64,000 bases of DNA from Sulfurimicrobium sp964384915 (GCA_964384915.1 CAYLMA010000010.1:1-64000), one strand, 5' to 3'. Counted from the stretch's first letter, positions 43,374 through 52,116 are shown. Numbers and translations: made by a program. Notes: generated by a model not told the origin, from the sequence alone.

Positions 43374-44569
43374 AGCGTTTTCTGAAAAACCCCTTTATCC
43401 TGTTTCTGCTTGTCTGCGCGCTGATCGCCGCCGGCGTCTTTGGCTGGCGCCAGTACAAGAGCGTGAGCCCGGAGCAGCGCTACAAGCTGCAAGAAGTGGA
43501 GAAGGGCGATCTGAAGCAAAGCGTTTCCGCCAACGGCACCCTGAACCCCGTGACCCTGGTGAACGTGGGCACCCAGGTCTCGGGCGCGGTGAAAAAGCTC
43601 TATGTCGATTTCAACGACAAGGTGGAAAAAGGCCAGGTGCTGCTGGAACTGGACCCCGCGCTGCTCAATGCCCAGGTCAAGCAAAGCGACGCCAACGTGC
43701 AGAGCGCCCAGGCATCGGTCGAGCTGGCCAGCGCCAACCAAACAAGGGTGCGCGGCCTGTTCGCGCAGGAATATGTCTCGCGCCAGGAGCTGGACCAGTC
43801 GGTGCAGGCCCTCAAGGCGGCGCGCGCGCAACTGGCGCTGGCGCGGGCGCAGAATGAGCGCGACCGCGCCAACCTGAATTATTCCATCATCCGCTCGCCG
43901 GTCTCCGGCGTGATCGTGGCGCGCAACATCGACGTCGGCCAGACCGTGGCGGCCAGCTTCCAGACGCCGACCCTGTTCCAGATCGCGCAGGACCTGTCGC
44001 GCATGCAGATCGATTCCAGCTTCGCCGAAGCGGACATCGGCAGCATCCGCGTCGGGCAGGCGGTGCGCTTCAATGTCGATGCCTTCCCCAACCGCAGCTT
44101 CAAGGGCGCGGTGAAGCAGATCCGCCTGAACCCTACCACCCAGCAGAACGTGGTGACCTACAACGTGGTGATTTCGGTGGACAACCCGGAACAGATCCTG
44201 CTGCCGGGCATGACTTCCTACGTGAGCATCGTCGTCGCCCAGCGCGAGGACGCGCTGCTGGTGCCCAATGCCGCGCTGCGCTTCAAGCCGGAAGCGAAGG
44301 AAGGCGAGAAGAATGGCGAGAAACGCGAGGAAAAGGCGGCCAACGGCAAGAAGCCGGGCAAGAAGCGCGACGCCTCCAGCGGCACGGTTTACATCCTGCA
44401 GGGCAAGGAGCTCAAGCCGGTCAGCGTCACCCTCGGCATCACCGACAGCCGCAACACCGAAGTGCTGGGCGGCGAACTCAAGCCTGGCGACAAGGTGGTG
44501 GTGGGTGAGAACCAGCTTGAAGAAGATGGCCCGGCCAAGAAAAGAACGGTACAGATGAGGATGTTCTGA
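43370..44569 (+). CDS. macA: MacA-like periplasmic adaptor of a tripartite ABC efflux pump
   Basis: A 399-residue HlyD/RND-type adaptor with one N-terminal membrane helix (FILFLLVCALIAAGVFGW), a barrel-sandwich domain (VNVGTQVSGAVKKLYVDFND), a coiled-coil hairpin (about 95-165) and beta-barrel regions. The insert around residue 310-340 is very Lys/Glu rich (EGEKNGEKREEKAANGKKPG). Overlaps of four bases with the TolC-like gene and one base with the ATPase gene show a single operon. Confidence 0.92.
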   Translation: MKRFLKNPFILFLLVCALIAAGVFGWRQYKSVSPEQRYKLQEVEKGDLKQSVSANGTLNPVTLVNVGTQVSGAVKKLYVDFNDKVEKGQVLLELDPALLNAQVKQSDANVQSAQASVELASANQTRVRGLFAQEYVSRQELDQSVQALKAARAQLALARAQNERDRANLNYSIIRSPVSGVIVARNIDVGQTVAASFQTPTLFQIAQDLSRMQIDSSFAEADIGSIRVGQAVRFNVDAFPNRSFKGAVKQIRLNPTTQQNVVTYNVVISVDNPEQILLPGMTSYVSIVVAQREDALLVPNAALRFKPEAKEGEKNGEKREEKAANGKKPGKKRDASSGTVYILQGKELKPVSVTLGITDSRNTEVLGGELKPGDKVVVGENQLEEDGPAKKRTVQMRMF

Positions 44570-45429
44570 TGGAAGGCCCCCTCTCTCCTAACTCTCTCCC
44601 GCTTGAGGGAGAGAGGGACTCAGGCTCGCTGCGCGAGGCTCATTTTAGCCAGTCCCTCATCCGCGTGGAGGGGCTGCACAAGTCCTATGAAACGCCGGCC
44701 GGGCCGTTCCCGGTGCTGAAGGACGTCAGCCTCAGCATCGCTCCCGGCGAGTTCGTCGCCGTGATGGGGCCTTCCGGCTCGGGCAAGTCCACCTTCATGA
44801 ACATTCTCGGCTGCCTGGACCGGCCCAGCGCCGGGCATTACGTGCTGGATGGGCGCAGCGTGGCGGAACTGTCCAAGGACGAGCTGGCGCGCTTGCGCAA
44901 CCGCACCATCGGCTTCGTGTTCCAGGGTTTCAACCTGCTGCCGCGCATGAGCCTGGAGGACAACGTCGCCATGCCGCTGGTCTACTTCGGGGTGGAGCGC
45001 GAAGAGCGCCGCGCCCGCGCCAACGAGATGCTGCGCAAGGTGGGGCTGGGCAGTTATGCCAAATCGCCGCCCAACCGCATCTCCGGCGGGCAGCAGCAGC
45101 GCGTGGCGATTGCCCGCGCGCTGGTGAACAAGCCGCGGCTGATCCTCGCCGACGAGCCCACCGGCAACCTGGACAGCCATACCGGCGAGGAAATCATGGC
45201 CCTGTTCGACGAGCTCAACCGGGAAGGCATCACCATCGTGCTGGTCACCCACGAAGCGGACATCGCCCGGCATGCCAAGCGCCAGGTGCGCTTTCTCGAC
45301 GGGCGCATCGTGCATGACGGGCCGACCGAACATCACGACGGCAACCCCTCCCCATCCTTCCCAACCCCTCCCAGCCTCCCCTTGTCAGGGGAGGGGCGGA
45401 TCGGTGAGGGGTTGGAATCTTTGGAGTGA
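44569..45429 (+). CDS. MacB-like ABC transporter ATPase with repeat-derived ends
   Basis: A 286-residue LolD/MacB-type ATPase. Core motifs: Walker A GPSGSGKSTFMN, Q-loop FVFQGFNLLPRMS, signature ISGGQQQRVAIARAL, Walker B LILADEPTGNLD and the H-loop VTHEADIARHAKR. The first ~28 residues (44577-44650) and last ~25 residues (45348-45420) are encoded by palindromic repeats, not by the conserved fold. In MacB the ATPase and permease are one chain; here they are separate. The ATG overlaps the macA stop and has AGGA upstream. Confidence 0.92.
   Translation: MEGPLSPNSLPLEGERDSGSLREAHFSQSLIRVEGLHKSYETPAGPFPVLKDVSLSIAPGEFVAVMGPSGSGKSTFMNILGCLDRPSAGHYVLDGRSVAELSKDELARLRNRTIGFVFQGFNLLPRMSLEDNVAMPLVYFGVEREERRARANEMLRKVGLGSYAKSPPNRISGGQQQRVAIARALVNKPRLILADEPTGNLDSHTGEEIMALFDELNREGITIVLVTHEADIARHAKRQVRFLDGRIVHDGPTEHHDGNPSPSFPTPPSLPLSGEGRIGEGLESLE
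44577..44643. repeat. Palindromic repeat inside the ATPase gene, N-terminal end
   Basis: The sequence ccctctctcctaactctctc is followed by the complementary gagggagagaggg. This is the type of repeat usually found between genes. Here it is translated as PLSPNSLPLEGERDSGS at the start of the ATPase. Confidence 0.7.
45348..45420. repeat. Palindromic repeat inside the ATPase gene, C-terminal end
   Basis: Arms cccctcccagcctccccttg and caggggaggggcggatcgg, a second type of intergenic-looking repeat, supply the last ~25 codons of the ATPase (PSFPTPPSLPLSGEGRIGEG). Confidence 0.7.
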
Positions 45430-45451
45430 AAATGGATCGGGGAATCATTCG

Positions 45452-46672
45452 ATGTTAGCCGCCATGCTGGGCGAAGCCTGGCACGCCATGGGCGCGAACC
45501 GGCTGCGCACCTTCCTCACCATGCTCGGCATGGTGATCGGGGTCGGCGCCGTGGTGCTGATGATGGCGGTGGGCCAGGGGGCGCAGTACGCCGTCAGCCA
45601 GTCCATCAGTTCCATGGGCAGCAACCTGTTCATCGTGGTCTCGGGTTCGACCACCGCCGGGGGCGTGCGCTCCGGCAGCGGCGGCGCGCCCACGCTGACG
45701 GTGGCCGACGCCGACGCCATCTCTGAATTGCCGGGGGTGCAGGCGGTCGCACCCGTGCACCCCGGCACCACCCAGTTGGTGTACGGCTCCAACAACTGGA
45801 GCGCCAGCACCTATGGCACCACGCCCTCCTACCTGGATGTGCGCTCCTGGACGGTCGTGAGCGGCTATCCCTTCAGCGATTCCGACCTGCGCTCGGCGAC
45901 ACGGGTGGCCCTGATCGGCAAGACCGCGGCCAAAAACCTGTTCGGCGACGAGGACCCGGTGGGCAAGACCATACGCGTGCGCCAGAGCCCCTTCGTGATC
46001 CTCGGCGTGCTGGCCGCCAAGGGGCAGAGCCTGGACGGGCGCGACCAGGACGACACCTTGCTGATCCCGCTCACCACCGCCCAGCGCAAGGTGTTCGGCA
46101 CCTCCTTCCAGGGATCGGTGCGCATGATCATGGTGCAGGCGGAATCCGCCGCCGCCATGGCGATGGTGGAAAAATCCATGGTCTCGCTGCTGCGCCAGCG
46201 CCACCGCCTGCGCGAGGGCGTGGACAACGATTTCTTCCTGCGCAACCTGGCCGCAGCGGCCGATTCGGCGGCGGAAACCGCGCGCACCATGTCCCTGCTG
46301 CTCGGCGCCATCGCCTCGGTTTCGCTGCTGGTGGGCGGCATTGGCATCATGAACATCATGCTGGTCTCGGTCACCGAGCGCACGCGCGAAATCGGCATCC
46401 GCCTGGCCATAGGCGCGCGCGAGCGCGACATCCTGCTGCAATTCCTGCTCGAAGCCATCATCATCTCGGTGGTGGGCTGCTTCATCGGCCTGGTGCTCGG
46501 CGTGGGCGGCGCCCTCTTGGCCAACTTCCTGACCGAGGCCACGGTGGTGATCTCCGGCAGCTCGGTGCTGGTGGCCTTCGGCGTGGCCGCGAGCGTGGGC
46601 GTGTTCTTCGGCTTCTACCCGGCGAAGAAGGCGGCAAGGCTCGATCCGATCGAGGCGCTGCGCTACCAGTAA
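45452..46672 (+). CDS. MacB-like ABC transporter permease
   Basis: A 406-residue permease of the FtsX/MacB type. One membrane helix at the N-terminus (NRLRTFLTMLGMVIGVGAVV) is followed by a large periplasmic domain (about 60-270, with GSNLFIVVSGS and PSYLDVRSWTVVSGYPFSDS) and three C-terminal helices containing GGIGIMNIMLVSVTERTREI and IRLAIGARERDILLQFL. The end reads AKKAARLDPIEALRYQ, typical of the family. With the ATPase, MacA and TolC-like proteins it should form a pump for antibiotics or peptides. Confidence 0.94.
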   Translation: MLAAMLGEAWHAMGANRLRTFLTMLGMVIGVGAVVLMMAVGQGAQYAVSQSISSMGSNLFIVVSGSTTAGGVRSGSGGAPTLTVADADAISELPGVQAVAPVHPGTTQLVYGSNNWSASTYGTTPSYLDVRSWTVVSGYPFSDSDLRSATRVALIGKTAAKNLFGDEDPVGKTIRVRQSPFVILGVLAAKGQSLDGRDQDDTLLIPLTTAQRKVFGTSFQGSVRMIMVQAESAAAMAMVEKSMVSLLRQRHRLREGVDNDFFLRNLAAAADSAAETARTMSLLLGAIASVSLLVGGIGIMNIMLVSVTERTREIGIRLAIGARERDILLQFLLEAIIISVVGCFIGLVLGVGGALLANFLTEATVVISGSSVLVAFGVAASVGVFFGFYPAKKAARLDPIEALRYQ

Positions 46673-46677
46673 GGTGC

Positions 46678-46706
46678 TTGACAGTGGAACGATCGTTCCA
46701 TAATCT
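46678..46706 (+). promoter_or_regulatory. lexA promoter with palindromic LexA operator
   Basis: TTGACA (46678-46683) and TAATCT (46701-46706) form a 17-base-spaced promoter. Between them lies the perfect palindrome ggaacgatcgttcc (46686-46699), which matches GAAC-N4-GTTC, the SOS box type known from Gram-positive bacteria. Position implies self-repression. Confidence 0.75.
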
Positions 46707-46714
46707 CTCGCCTT

Positions 46715-47290
46715 ATGGCAAACGACAGCGAATACCTTTCCCAACTGCAGGATTATTACGCCACGCATGGCGTACTGCCGTCCTACTCCACCATCATGAC
46801 CCTGCTCGGCCTGCGCTCCAAGAGCCCGGTGGCGGCGCTGGTGGCGCGCCTGAAGCTGAGCGGTTTCCTGGAAGCCACGCCTGACAAGCGCCTCAAGCCG
46901 GGGCCCTTGTTCTTCGAACGCACCGTGTATGAAAGCGTCCAGGCCGGCATGCCCACGCCGGCCAGCAACGATCAGGGCGAAACCCTGACGATAGACGCCT
47001 ACCTGGTCGAACGCCCTTCGCAGACCGTCCTGGTCAGGGTGAAGGGCGACTCCATGATCGACGCGGGCATCCATTCCGGCGACACGGTGATCGTGGAAAA
47101 AAATGTCGCCGCCAGCGTGGGCGACCTGGTCATCGCCATCGTCGACAATGAATTCACCCTCAAGACGCTGGACCGGGAAGGCAGCCAGTTCATCCTGCGT
47201 CCGGCGAATCCCGCCTTCCCCGTCATCCGTCCCAAGGGGCAACTGGAAATCTTCGGCGTGGTCGTGGGGCAGTTCCGCAAGTACAAGTAA
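46715..47290 (+). CDS. lexA: LexA-like SOS repressor / S24 peptidase, atypical
   Basis: A 191-residue LexA-type self-cleaving repressor. The catalytic dyad is Ser113 (KGDSMIDAGI) and Lys150 (EFTLKTL), 37 residues apart as in E. coli LexA (119/156). The cleavage site is Ala77-Gly78 (SVQAGMP). The N-terminal winged helix (YYATHGVLPSYSTIMTLLGL) differs from the usual LexA and may explain the GAAC-N4-GTTC operator. It is preceded by its own operator at 46686. Confidence 0.88.
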   Translation: MANDSEYLSQLQDYYATHGVLPSYSTIMTLLGLRSKSPVAALVARLKLSGFLEATPDKRLKPGPLFFERTVYESVQAGMPTPASNDQGETLTIDAYLVERPSQTVLVRVKGDSMIDAGIHSGDTVIVEKNVAASVGDLVIAIVDNEFTLKTLDREGSQFILRPANPAFPVIRPKGQLEIFGVVVGQFRKYK

Positions 47291-47318
47291 TTTCCATGAA
47301 ATCAGTCCGGAGGAATCC

Positions 47319-48110
47319 ATGAGGCGCTGGTTGACGCTTATTTTGCTGCTGCTCTCCCTTCCCGCTGCGGCGCAACAGGAACTGGAAATCATCCAGCTCA
47401 GGAACCGCACGGTGGACCAGATCGTGCCGGTACTCCGTCCCCTGGTTGAACCGGGCGGCAGCGTCTCGGGTATGAACGACCAGATCCTCCTGCGCGCCAG
47501 CCGCAGGAACATCGAGCAGATCAGACAAGTCCTCGCCACGCTGGATACCGCTCCCCGGAACCTGGTGATCAGGGTCAGCAATGACATCAGCCAGGAGAGC
47601 GAAAGGGAGGGCGCCGCCCTGTCCGGGCGCATTGAGCTGGGGCAGGGCGGCAACAACCGCATCCGGGGGCGGGCTTACGACACGGTCAGCAGCGGCAGCC
47701 GGAGCAGCAGCCAGCGCATCCAGGTGATGGAAGGCGGCAGCGGCTATATCATGGTGGGCCGCTCGCTGCCGGTCCCGTTCCGCCAGGTGGTGATGGGGCC
47801 GCATGGCGTGGCGGTGTCCGAAAACCTGGTGTACCGCGACATCGGCAGCGGCCTGCACGTGACGCCGCGGGTGGCCGGGGACCGGGTCACGCTGGAAATC
47901 AGCCCGCAGTTCGAGCGCGAGCAGGGCCGCCTGGGTGGCGCAGATATTCAGCGCCTCAGCACCACCGTTTCCGGCCGTCTGGGCGAATGGATCGAGCTCG
48001 GCGGCAGCAGCCAGGAAGAAAGCGGGCGCGAGCGCGGCTACACCAGCTACGCGAACACGCGCGGGCGCGACAGCCGCAGCGTGTGGCTCAAGGTCGAAGA
48101 GATCAAATGA
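47319..48110 (+). CDS. Small secretin/NolW-domain protein
   Basis: A 263-residue exported protein. Signal peptide: MRRWLTLILLLLSLPAAAQQ. Then a secretin N-type domain (about 20-80: LEIIQLRNRTVDQIVPVLRP, QILLRASRRNIEQIRQVLAT) and a C-terminal segment like the secretin core (SGLHVTPRVAGDRVTLEISP). The protein is too short for a full secretin (over 500 residues). It may be a pilotin-like or phage-type assembly partner. Its gene follows lexA with GGAGG upstream; whether it is SOS-regulated is unknown. Confidence 0.8.
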   Translation: MRRWLTLILLLLSLPAAAQQELEIIQLRNRTVDQIVPVLRPLVEPGGSVSGMNDQILLRASRRNIEQIRQVLATLDTAPRNLVIRVSNDISQESEREGAALSGRIELGQGGNNRIRGRAYDTVSSGSRSSSQRIQVMEGGSGYIMVGRSLPVPFRQVVMGPHGVAVSENLVYRDIGSGLHVTPRVAGDRVTLEISPQFEREQGRLGGADIQRLSTTVSGRLGEWIELGGSSQEESGRERGYTSYANTRGRDSRSVWLKVEEIK

Positions 48111-48127
48111 TCAATAAAAAAGATTTG

Positions 48128-48231
48128 CACCGCAAAGGCGCAAAGCATGCAGAGCCAGCCCATTAGCTTGCTCTGGTCGTCCACTCGCCTTTGGATTCAA
48201 ACGCGTTGGCTTACTTTGCGCCTTTGCGGTT
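48128..48231. repeat. Intergenic palindromic repeat, cgcaaaggcg family, copy 4
   Basis: Arms caccgcaaaggcgcaaag and ctttgcgcctttgcggttg flank about 70 bases. It lies between two convergent genes. Confidence 0.75.
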
Positions 48232-48254
48232 GATGAACGTTTGTTTTAGGATGA

Positions 48255-49313
48255 TCAGGCTTCGCTGCTGATCGCGCCATGTTCAAGCGCCGTCCACTTC
48301 TTCATCAGGCTGAATCCCACCGCAAGCAGGGTTGGCCCGATGAAAATGCCGATAAAACCGAAGGCGAACACGCCGCCCATGACGCCGAACATCACCAGGA
48401 TGAAAGGCAGATTGCTGCCGCGACTGATGAGCAGGGGTTTCACCACGTTATCCACGCTGCTGATCAGCAGAACTCCCCACAGCAACATGAAAATTCCCCA
48501 TCCCATGCTGCCCTGATAGAACAGCCAGATGGCCGCGCCGCCCCAGATCAGCGGCGGCCCGGCGGGGATCAGCGAGAGCACGAAAGTCGCCACGCCGAGC
48601 AGCATTGCCGCCGGCACCCCGGCAATGGCAAAGCCGATCATGGCCACGAAACCCTGCGCCAGCGCTGTTCCTACCAGCCCGTACATGACGCCGCGCACGG
48701 TGTTGTTGACCGTGTCGAGGACATTTACCGCCTGGTGGCCGGCCACCCGTTCCATCGCCACGCCCAGCGCGCTTACCAGTGTTTCACCGTCCCGGTAAAG
48801 GAAGAAGCTGACAAAGGCGGCCAGGCTCATTTCCATCACTCCCTGCCCCAGCAGGATGGCGCCCGCGAGAAGGAATTTACGGGTGGGTTCGAGCAGGCGT
48901 TTGAGCAGCGCCATCATTTCTTCCTGGCTGCTGGCGATCAGATGCCAGTAATTGTTGATCGCCTCGCCTGCCAATGGTAGTCCGGTCAGCCAGGCGGGCG
49001 GTTGCAGCGGCCCTTCCTCGATAGCCTCTCTGATCTGGTCATAAAAGACTGTAATGTTGTCGGCGAGGTTGTACGCCACCAGCGCCAGCGGCAGGATCAC
49101 GGTGACGATCAGCGACAGCGTCATGGCGAGGGCGGCCAGGTTGTGCCGGCCCTTCATTCTGCCCAGCAGCCAGAGATAGAGTGGCCAGGTCGACACGCAC
49201 ACCACGGCGGCAAACAGTATCGCGGTCAGGAACGGCTGAAGTACGAGGAAGCAGCCCACCACCAGGATCAGCACGGCGGCAAGCTGGGCATAATATTCGA
49301 AGCGTTTTTCCAT
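48255..49313 (-). CDS. AI-2E family transporter
   Basis: A 352-residue membrane protein with eight predicted helices of the AI-2E/PerM family. Hallmarks: QPFLTAILFAAVVCVSTWPL, IVTVILPLALVAYNLADNI, AAFVSFFLYRDGETLVSALG, GVMYGLVGTALAQGFVAMIG, and SSVDNVVKPLLISRGSNLPF with a GPTLLAVGF end. Some members export autoinducer-2 or act as Na+/H+ antiporters; the substrate here is unknown. Confidence 0.9.
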   Translation of the reverse strand: MEKRFEYYAQLAAVLILVVGCFLVLQPFLTAILFAAVVCVSTWPLYLWLLGRMKGRHNLAALAMTLSLIVTVILPLALVAYNLADNITVFYDQIREAIEEGPLQPPAWLTGLPLAGEAINNYWHLIASSQEEMMALLKRLLEPTRKFLLAGAILLGQGVMEMSLAAFVSFFLYRDGETLVSALGVAMERVAGHQAVNVLDTVNNTVRGVMYGLVGTALAQGFVAMIGFAIAGVPAAMLLGVATFVLSLIPAGPPLIWGGAAIWLFYQGSMGWGIFMLLWGVLLISSVDNVVKPLLISRGSNLPFILVMFGVMGGVFAFGFIGIFIGPTLLAVGFSLMKKWTALEHGAISSEA

Positions 49314-49423
49314 GGTGTCTGGCCTTTGAGAAGCTGTGTAATCCGAGAAGCTGTTTAATAAAATTCAAAATCAGGTATTCTTCGGCGTTTCATCAATCCA
49401 CGCTCTGAAGCGGATGTCATTAT

Positions 49424-49972
49424 ATGGCCCTTAAGGCAACTATTTTTAAGGCCGATCTAAATATCGCCGATATGGATCGCAACTATTACCACGACCATGC
49501 CCTGACCATCGCCCGCCACCCTTCTGAAAACGACGAGCGCATGATGGTGCGCGTGCTGGCCTTTGCGCTGCATGCTGACGAGGGCTTGTCCTTTGGGCAG
49601 GGGCTGAGCACCGATGACGAGCCGGATCTGTGGCAAAAGGACCTGACCGGCGCCATCGAGTGCTGGATCGATGTGGGACTGCCCGATGAAAAACTCATCC
49701 GCAAAGCCTGCGGGCGGGCCAGGAAGGTATTTGTCTATACCTATGGCGGACGTGGCGCCGACATCTGGTGGGGCCAGAACAGCGGAAAGTTCGCGCGGCT
49801 CGATAATCTGAGCGTCATGAATCTGTCGCCCCAGAGCTGCCAGGCCATGGCAGGGCTGGCTCAGCGCAATATGCAGTTGCAATGCACCGTTCAGGATGGG
49901 CAGATTTGGCTGTCCGACAAGAACAACACCGTGCAAGTGGAATTAACGCCGCTGAAAACATCAGAGCGCTGA
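49424..49972 (+). CDS. yaeQ: YaeQ family protein
   Basis: A 182-residue member of the YaeQ family (PD-(D/E)XK nuclease-like fold). Recognisable are MALKATIFKADLNIADMDRN, HALTIARHPSENDERMMVRV, GLSFGQGLSTDDEPDLWQKD and KVFVYTYGGRGADIWWGQN. No signal peptide. Function unknown; E. coli YaeQ was once proposed to offset RfaH loss. Confidence 0.95.
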   Translation: MALKATIFKADLNIADMDRNYYHDHALTIARHPSENDERMMVRVLAFALHADEGLSFGQGLSTDDEPDLWQKDLTGAIECWIDVGLPDEKLIRKACGRARKVFVYTYGGRGADIWWGQNSGKFARLDNLSVMNLSPQSCQAMAGLAQRNMQLQCTVQDGQIWLSDKNNTVQVELTPLKTSER

Positions 49973-49987
49973 GGTATCCCCGGTTTT

Positions 49988-50305
49988 TCAGGGGCTTCCA
50001 TGCTCAGCCCAGAGGGCGCGTGCGAATGCCTTCCATGCCGGCCCGCCATGCGTCATGACGCCTTCTCCTTGTGCGCTTTTTTCCATCACCCTGTGCATCA
50101 GCGCGGCCACCGCAAATAGTTCGGCTTTTGCCATGCGGCGATAGTCGTCGTGTTTGACCGCTTCGCGCATATCCCCGGCGCCACCGTTCAGAGCGCCCCT
50201 GACTTGCGCTTCGTCAGACCAGTCTATGCCGAGCGCGATCCCCGTGCGTACAATTTGTTGCTCCAGTGCATGGGTCTCTTCGCTGAAAAATTCAAATCCA
50301 GTCAT
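49988..50305 (-). CDS. Hypothetical protein
   Basis: A 105-residue helical protein (MTGFEFFSEETHALEQQIVR to WKAFARALWAEHGSP). GGAGG lies about 8 bases upstream of the ATG, which supports it being real. I do not recognise a family. It is convergent with yaeQ and divergent from the kinase gene. Confidence 0.6.
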   Translation of the reverse strand: MTGFEFFSEETHALEQQIVRTGIALGIDWSDEAQVRGALNGGAGDMREAVKHDDYRRMAKAELFAVAALMHRVMEKSAQGEGVMTHGGPAWKAFARALWAEHGSP

Positions 50306-50418
50306 GTAATGCCTCCATTCGGGGTATTGGGCACGCTTCCATTATCATGAGTTCATGCTATATCGATTTGACTATCTCAACACGGTTTGGGCGCTCAGGT
50401 CACTGTACAATGCCAGTC

Positions 50419-51411
50419 ATGAAAATTACCGCTTTGACCCCTTTTTCCGCATTGACGCCGGATGTGGTTCTGAATGCGCTGGACAGCGTTGGCTTGCGTA
50501 GCGACGGACGCCTGCTCGCGCTCAATAGCTACGAGAACCGCGTCTATCAGATCGGCATGGAAGATGGGCCGCCGCTGGTGGCAAAGTTTTACCGGCCGGC
50601 GCGCTGGAGCGACGACGCGATTCTCGAAGAACATGCCTTTACCCTGGAGCTGGACGAGCGCGAAATTCCGGTGGTGCCGCCGCTGAGCTTGGCCGGGGCG
50701 GGTACGCTGCACCTGTTCGAGGGCTTCCGCTTTGCCGTTTTCCCCAAGCAGGGCGGACGTGCGCCGGAGCTTGAGGAAAGCAATACCCTGGAATGGATGG
50801 GGCGCTTTCTCGGGCGCATTCATGCGGTGGGGGCGCTGCAGCCCTTCAGGCACCGCCCTGTGCTGGACATTGCAAGCTTTGGCACGGAGCCGCGCGATTA
50901 TCTGCTGGCCAATGGGTTTATCCCAGCTGATCTTGACGAGGCCTGGCGCAGTGTTGTGGCCTTGGCTCTGGAGGGGGTGCAGCGCTGTTTCGAGCGTGCC
51001 GGCCGGGTGCGCATGCTACGTTTGCATGGCGACTGCCATGCAGGCAATGTGCTGTGGACGGACAATGGCCCGCATTTTGTCGATTTTGACGATGCCCGCA
51101 TGGGCCCTGCGGTGCAGGACCTGTGGATGATGCTGTCGGGGGAGCGCGCCGACATGGCGCGGCAACTGGCCGATCTGCTGGCGGGGTACGAGGATTTTTA
51201 CGAGTTCGATCTCCGCGAGTTGCATCTGATCGAAGCGCTGCGCACACTGCGCCTGATCCACTATTCCGCCTGGCTGGCCCGGCGCTGGGATGACCCGGCA
51301 TTTCCGGCGGCATTCCCATGGTTCAATACCCAGCGCTACTGGCAGGATCGTATTCTGGAGTTGCGCGAACAGTTGGCGCTGATGGATGAAGGGCCGCTGT
51401 GGTCGCTGTGA
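50419..51411 (+). CDS. srkA: Stress response serine/threonine kinase SrkA/YihE
   Basis: A 330-residue kinase of the APH/choline-kinase-like fold. The ATP-binding lysine is in PPLVAKFYRPARW, the catalytic loop in LRLHGDCHAGNVLW and the metal site in HFVDFDDARMGPAVQDLWMM. E. coli YihE protects cells against envelope stress and stress-linked death. A -10-like TACAAT at 50404 lies just upstream; ATG 50410 is an alternative start. Confidence 0.93.
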   Translation: MKITALTPFSALTPDVVLNALDSVGLRSDGRLLALNSYENRVYQIGMEDGPPLVAKFYRPARWSDDAILEEHAFTLELDEREIPVVPPLSLAGAGTLHLFEGFRFAVFPKQGGRAPELEESNTLEWMGRFLGRIHAVGALQPFRHRPVLDIASFGTEPRDYLLANGFIPADLDEAWRSVVALALEGVQRCFERAGRVRMLRLHGDCHAGNVLWTDNGPHFVDFDDARMGPAVQDLWMMLSGERADMARQLADLLAGYEDFYEFDLRELHLIEALRTLRLIHYSAWLARRWDDPAFPAAFPWFNTQRYWQDRILELREQLALMDEGPLWSL

Positions 51412-51414
51412 GGG

Positions 51415-51816
51415 CTATACCATCATGCCGCCATGGGTTGGCATCATGACGGGATGTCCGCCCGACTGGAAAATAAACAGTCCGATAAAGAAGCTGAAGA
51501 TTGCAATGAAGATGCTGGCGAAAAACGCGGTCCAGAAGCCGGATATCCTGAAGCCCGGCACGATGGCCGCGACCAGCATGATGACCAGAGCATTGATGAC
51601 CAGCAGAAATAAACCGAAGGTGAGGAGCGTAATCGGCAAGGTCAGAACGACCAGCACCGGGCGCACGATCGCATTGGCAAAACCCAGCAGCAAGGCCGCG
51701 ATGAACAGGGATTGCTTGTTTGAAAAGCTGATGCCCCGAAAGATTACGCTGGCAACCCACAGGGCAAGGGCGGTGATGGCCCAGTGAACCAGAAATTCGC
51801 TAAGATTGTTTAACAT
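51415..51816 (-). CDS. Four-helix membrane protein of the phage holin 4 superfamily
   Basis: A 133-residue inner membrane protein with four hydrophobic segments (AITALALWVASVIF, SLFIAALLLGFANAIVRPVL, TFGLFLLVINALVIMLVAAI and FWTAFFASIFIAIFSFFIGL). The A-N-x-x-V-R-P motif is typical of PF04020. Despite the family name, bacterial members are not lysis proteins. The start at 51816 is chosen over a longer frame to 52029 that would begin outside the family domain. Confidence 0.85.
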   Translation of the reverse strand: MLNNLSEFLVHWAITALALWVASVIFRGISFSNKQSLFIAALLLGFANAIVRPVLVVLTLPITLLTFGLFLLVINALVIMLVAAIVPGFRISGFWTAFFASIFIAIFSFFIGLFIFQSGGHPVMMPTHGGMMV

Positions 51817-52035
51817 GGCTGCGATCCGGGGGACGTTTGATTTTCTGGCGATTATGACTGCCCCCGGGGGTTTTCCCAAGCAGATTTGATTGCGTGGGGG
51901 GAGTGCGTCGTGCTGTTCCTGGGCGACACTTTGATTATACAAAATAGACTTGAACAAACTCCTGTTTCGTGGTAGAAAGATGGCATTGCTGATCAAAGAA
52001 TTTATTCGGATTTTTTGCTCAGGTAACACCTAAAA

Positions 52036-52116
52036 TTTAAGGGCAAACCCATCGAAAGGTGGGGACGCAAAGTTTCCGGTCTAAGGGGCAGATGTCCTAG
52101 GATAGCGGGATTGCTG
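52036..52116 (+). ncRNA. Cyclic di-GMP-I riboswitch (GEMM-I)
   Basis: This segment matches the class I c-di-GMP riboswitch. In order it carries aagggcaaaccc, the gaaa tetraloop (52054), ggggacgcaaag (52061-52072), ccggtctaa (52077-52084), a variable P3 stem and ggatagcgggattgctg (52100-52115). The conserved ligand-site and tetraloop-receptor bases are all present. The expression platform in the 155 bases before the DUF1631 ATG is unclear, with no obvious T-run terminator. It should control the gene at 52273. Confidence 0.93.

Noticed and set aside
45455..47662. A minus-strand open frame opposite the MacB permease and lexA
   Set aside because: Composition and lack of motifs mark it as antisense to real genes.
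51415..51816. Phage holin / lysis gene
   Set aside because: Chromosomal members of this family are ordinary four-helix membrane proteins; there is no endolysin or phage gene beside it.
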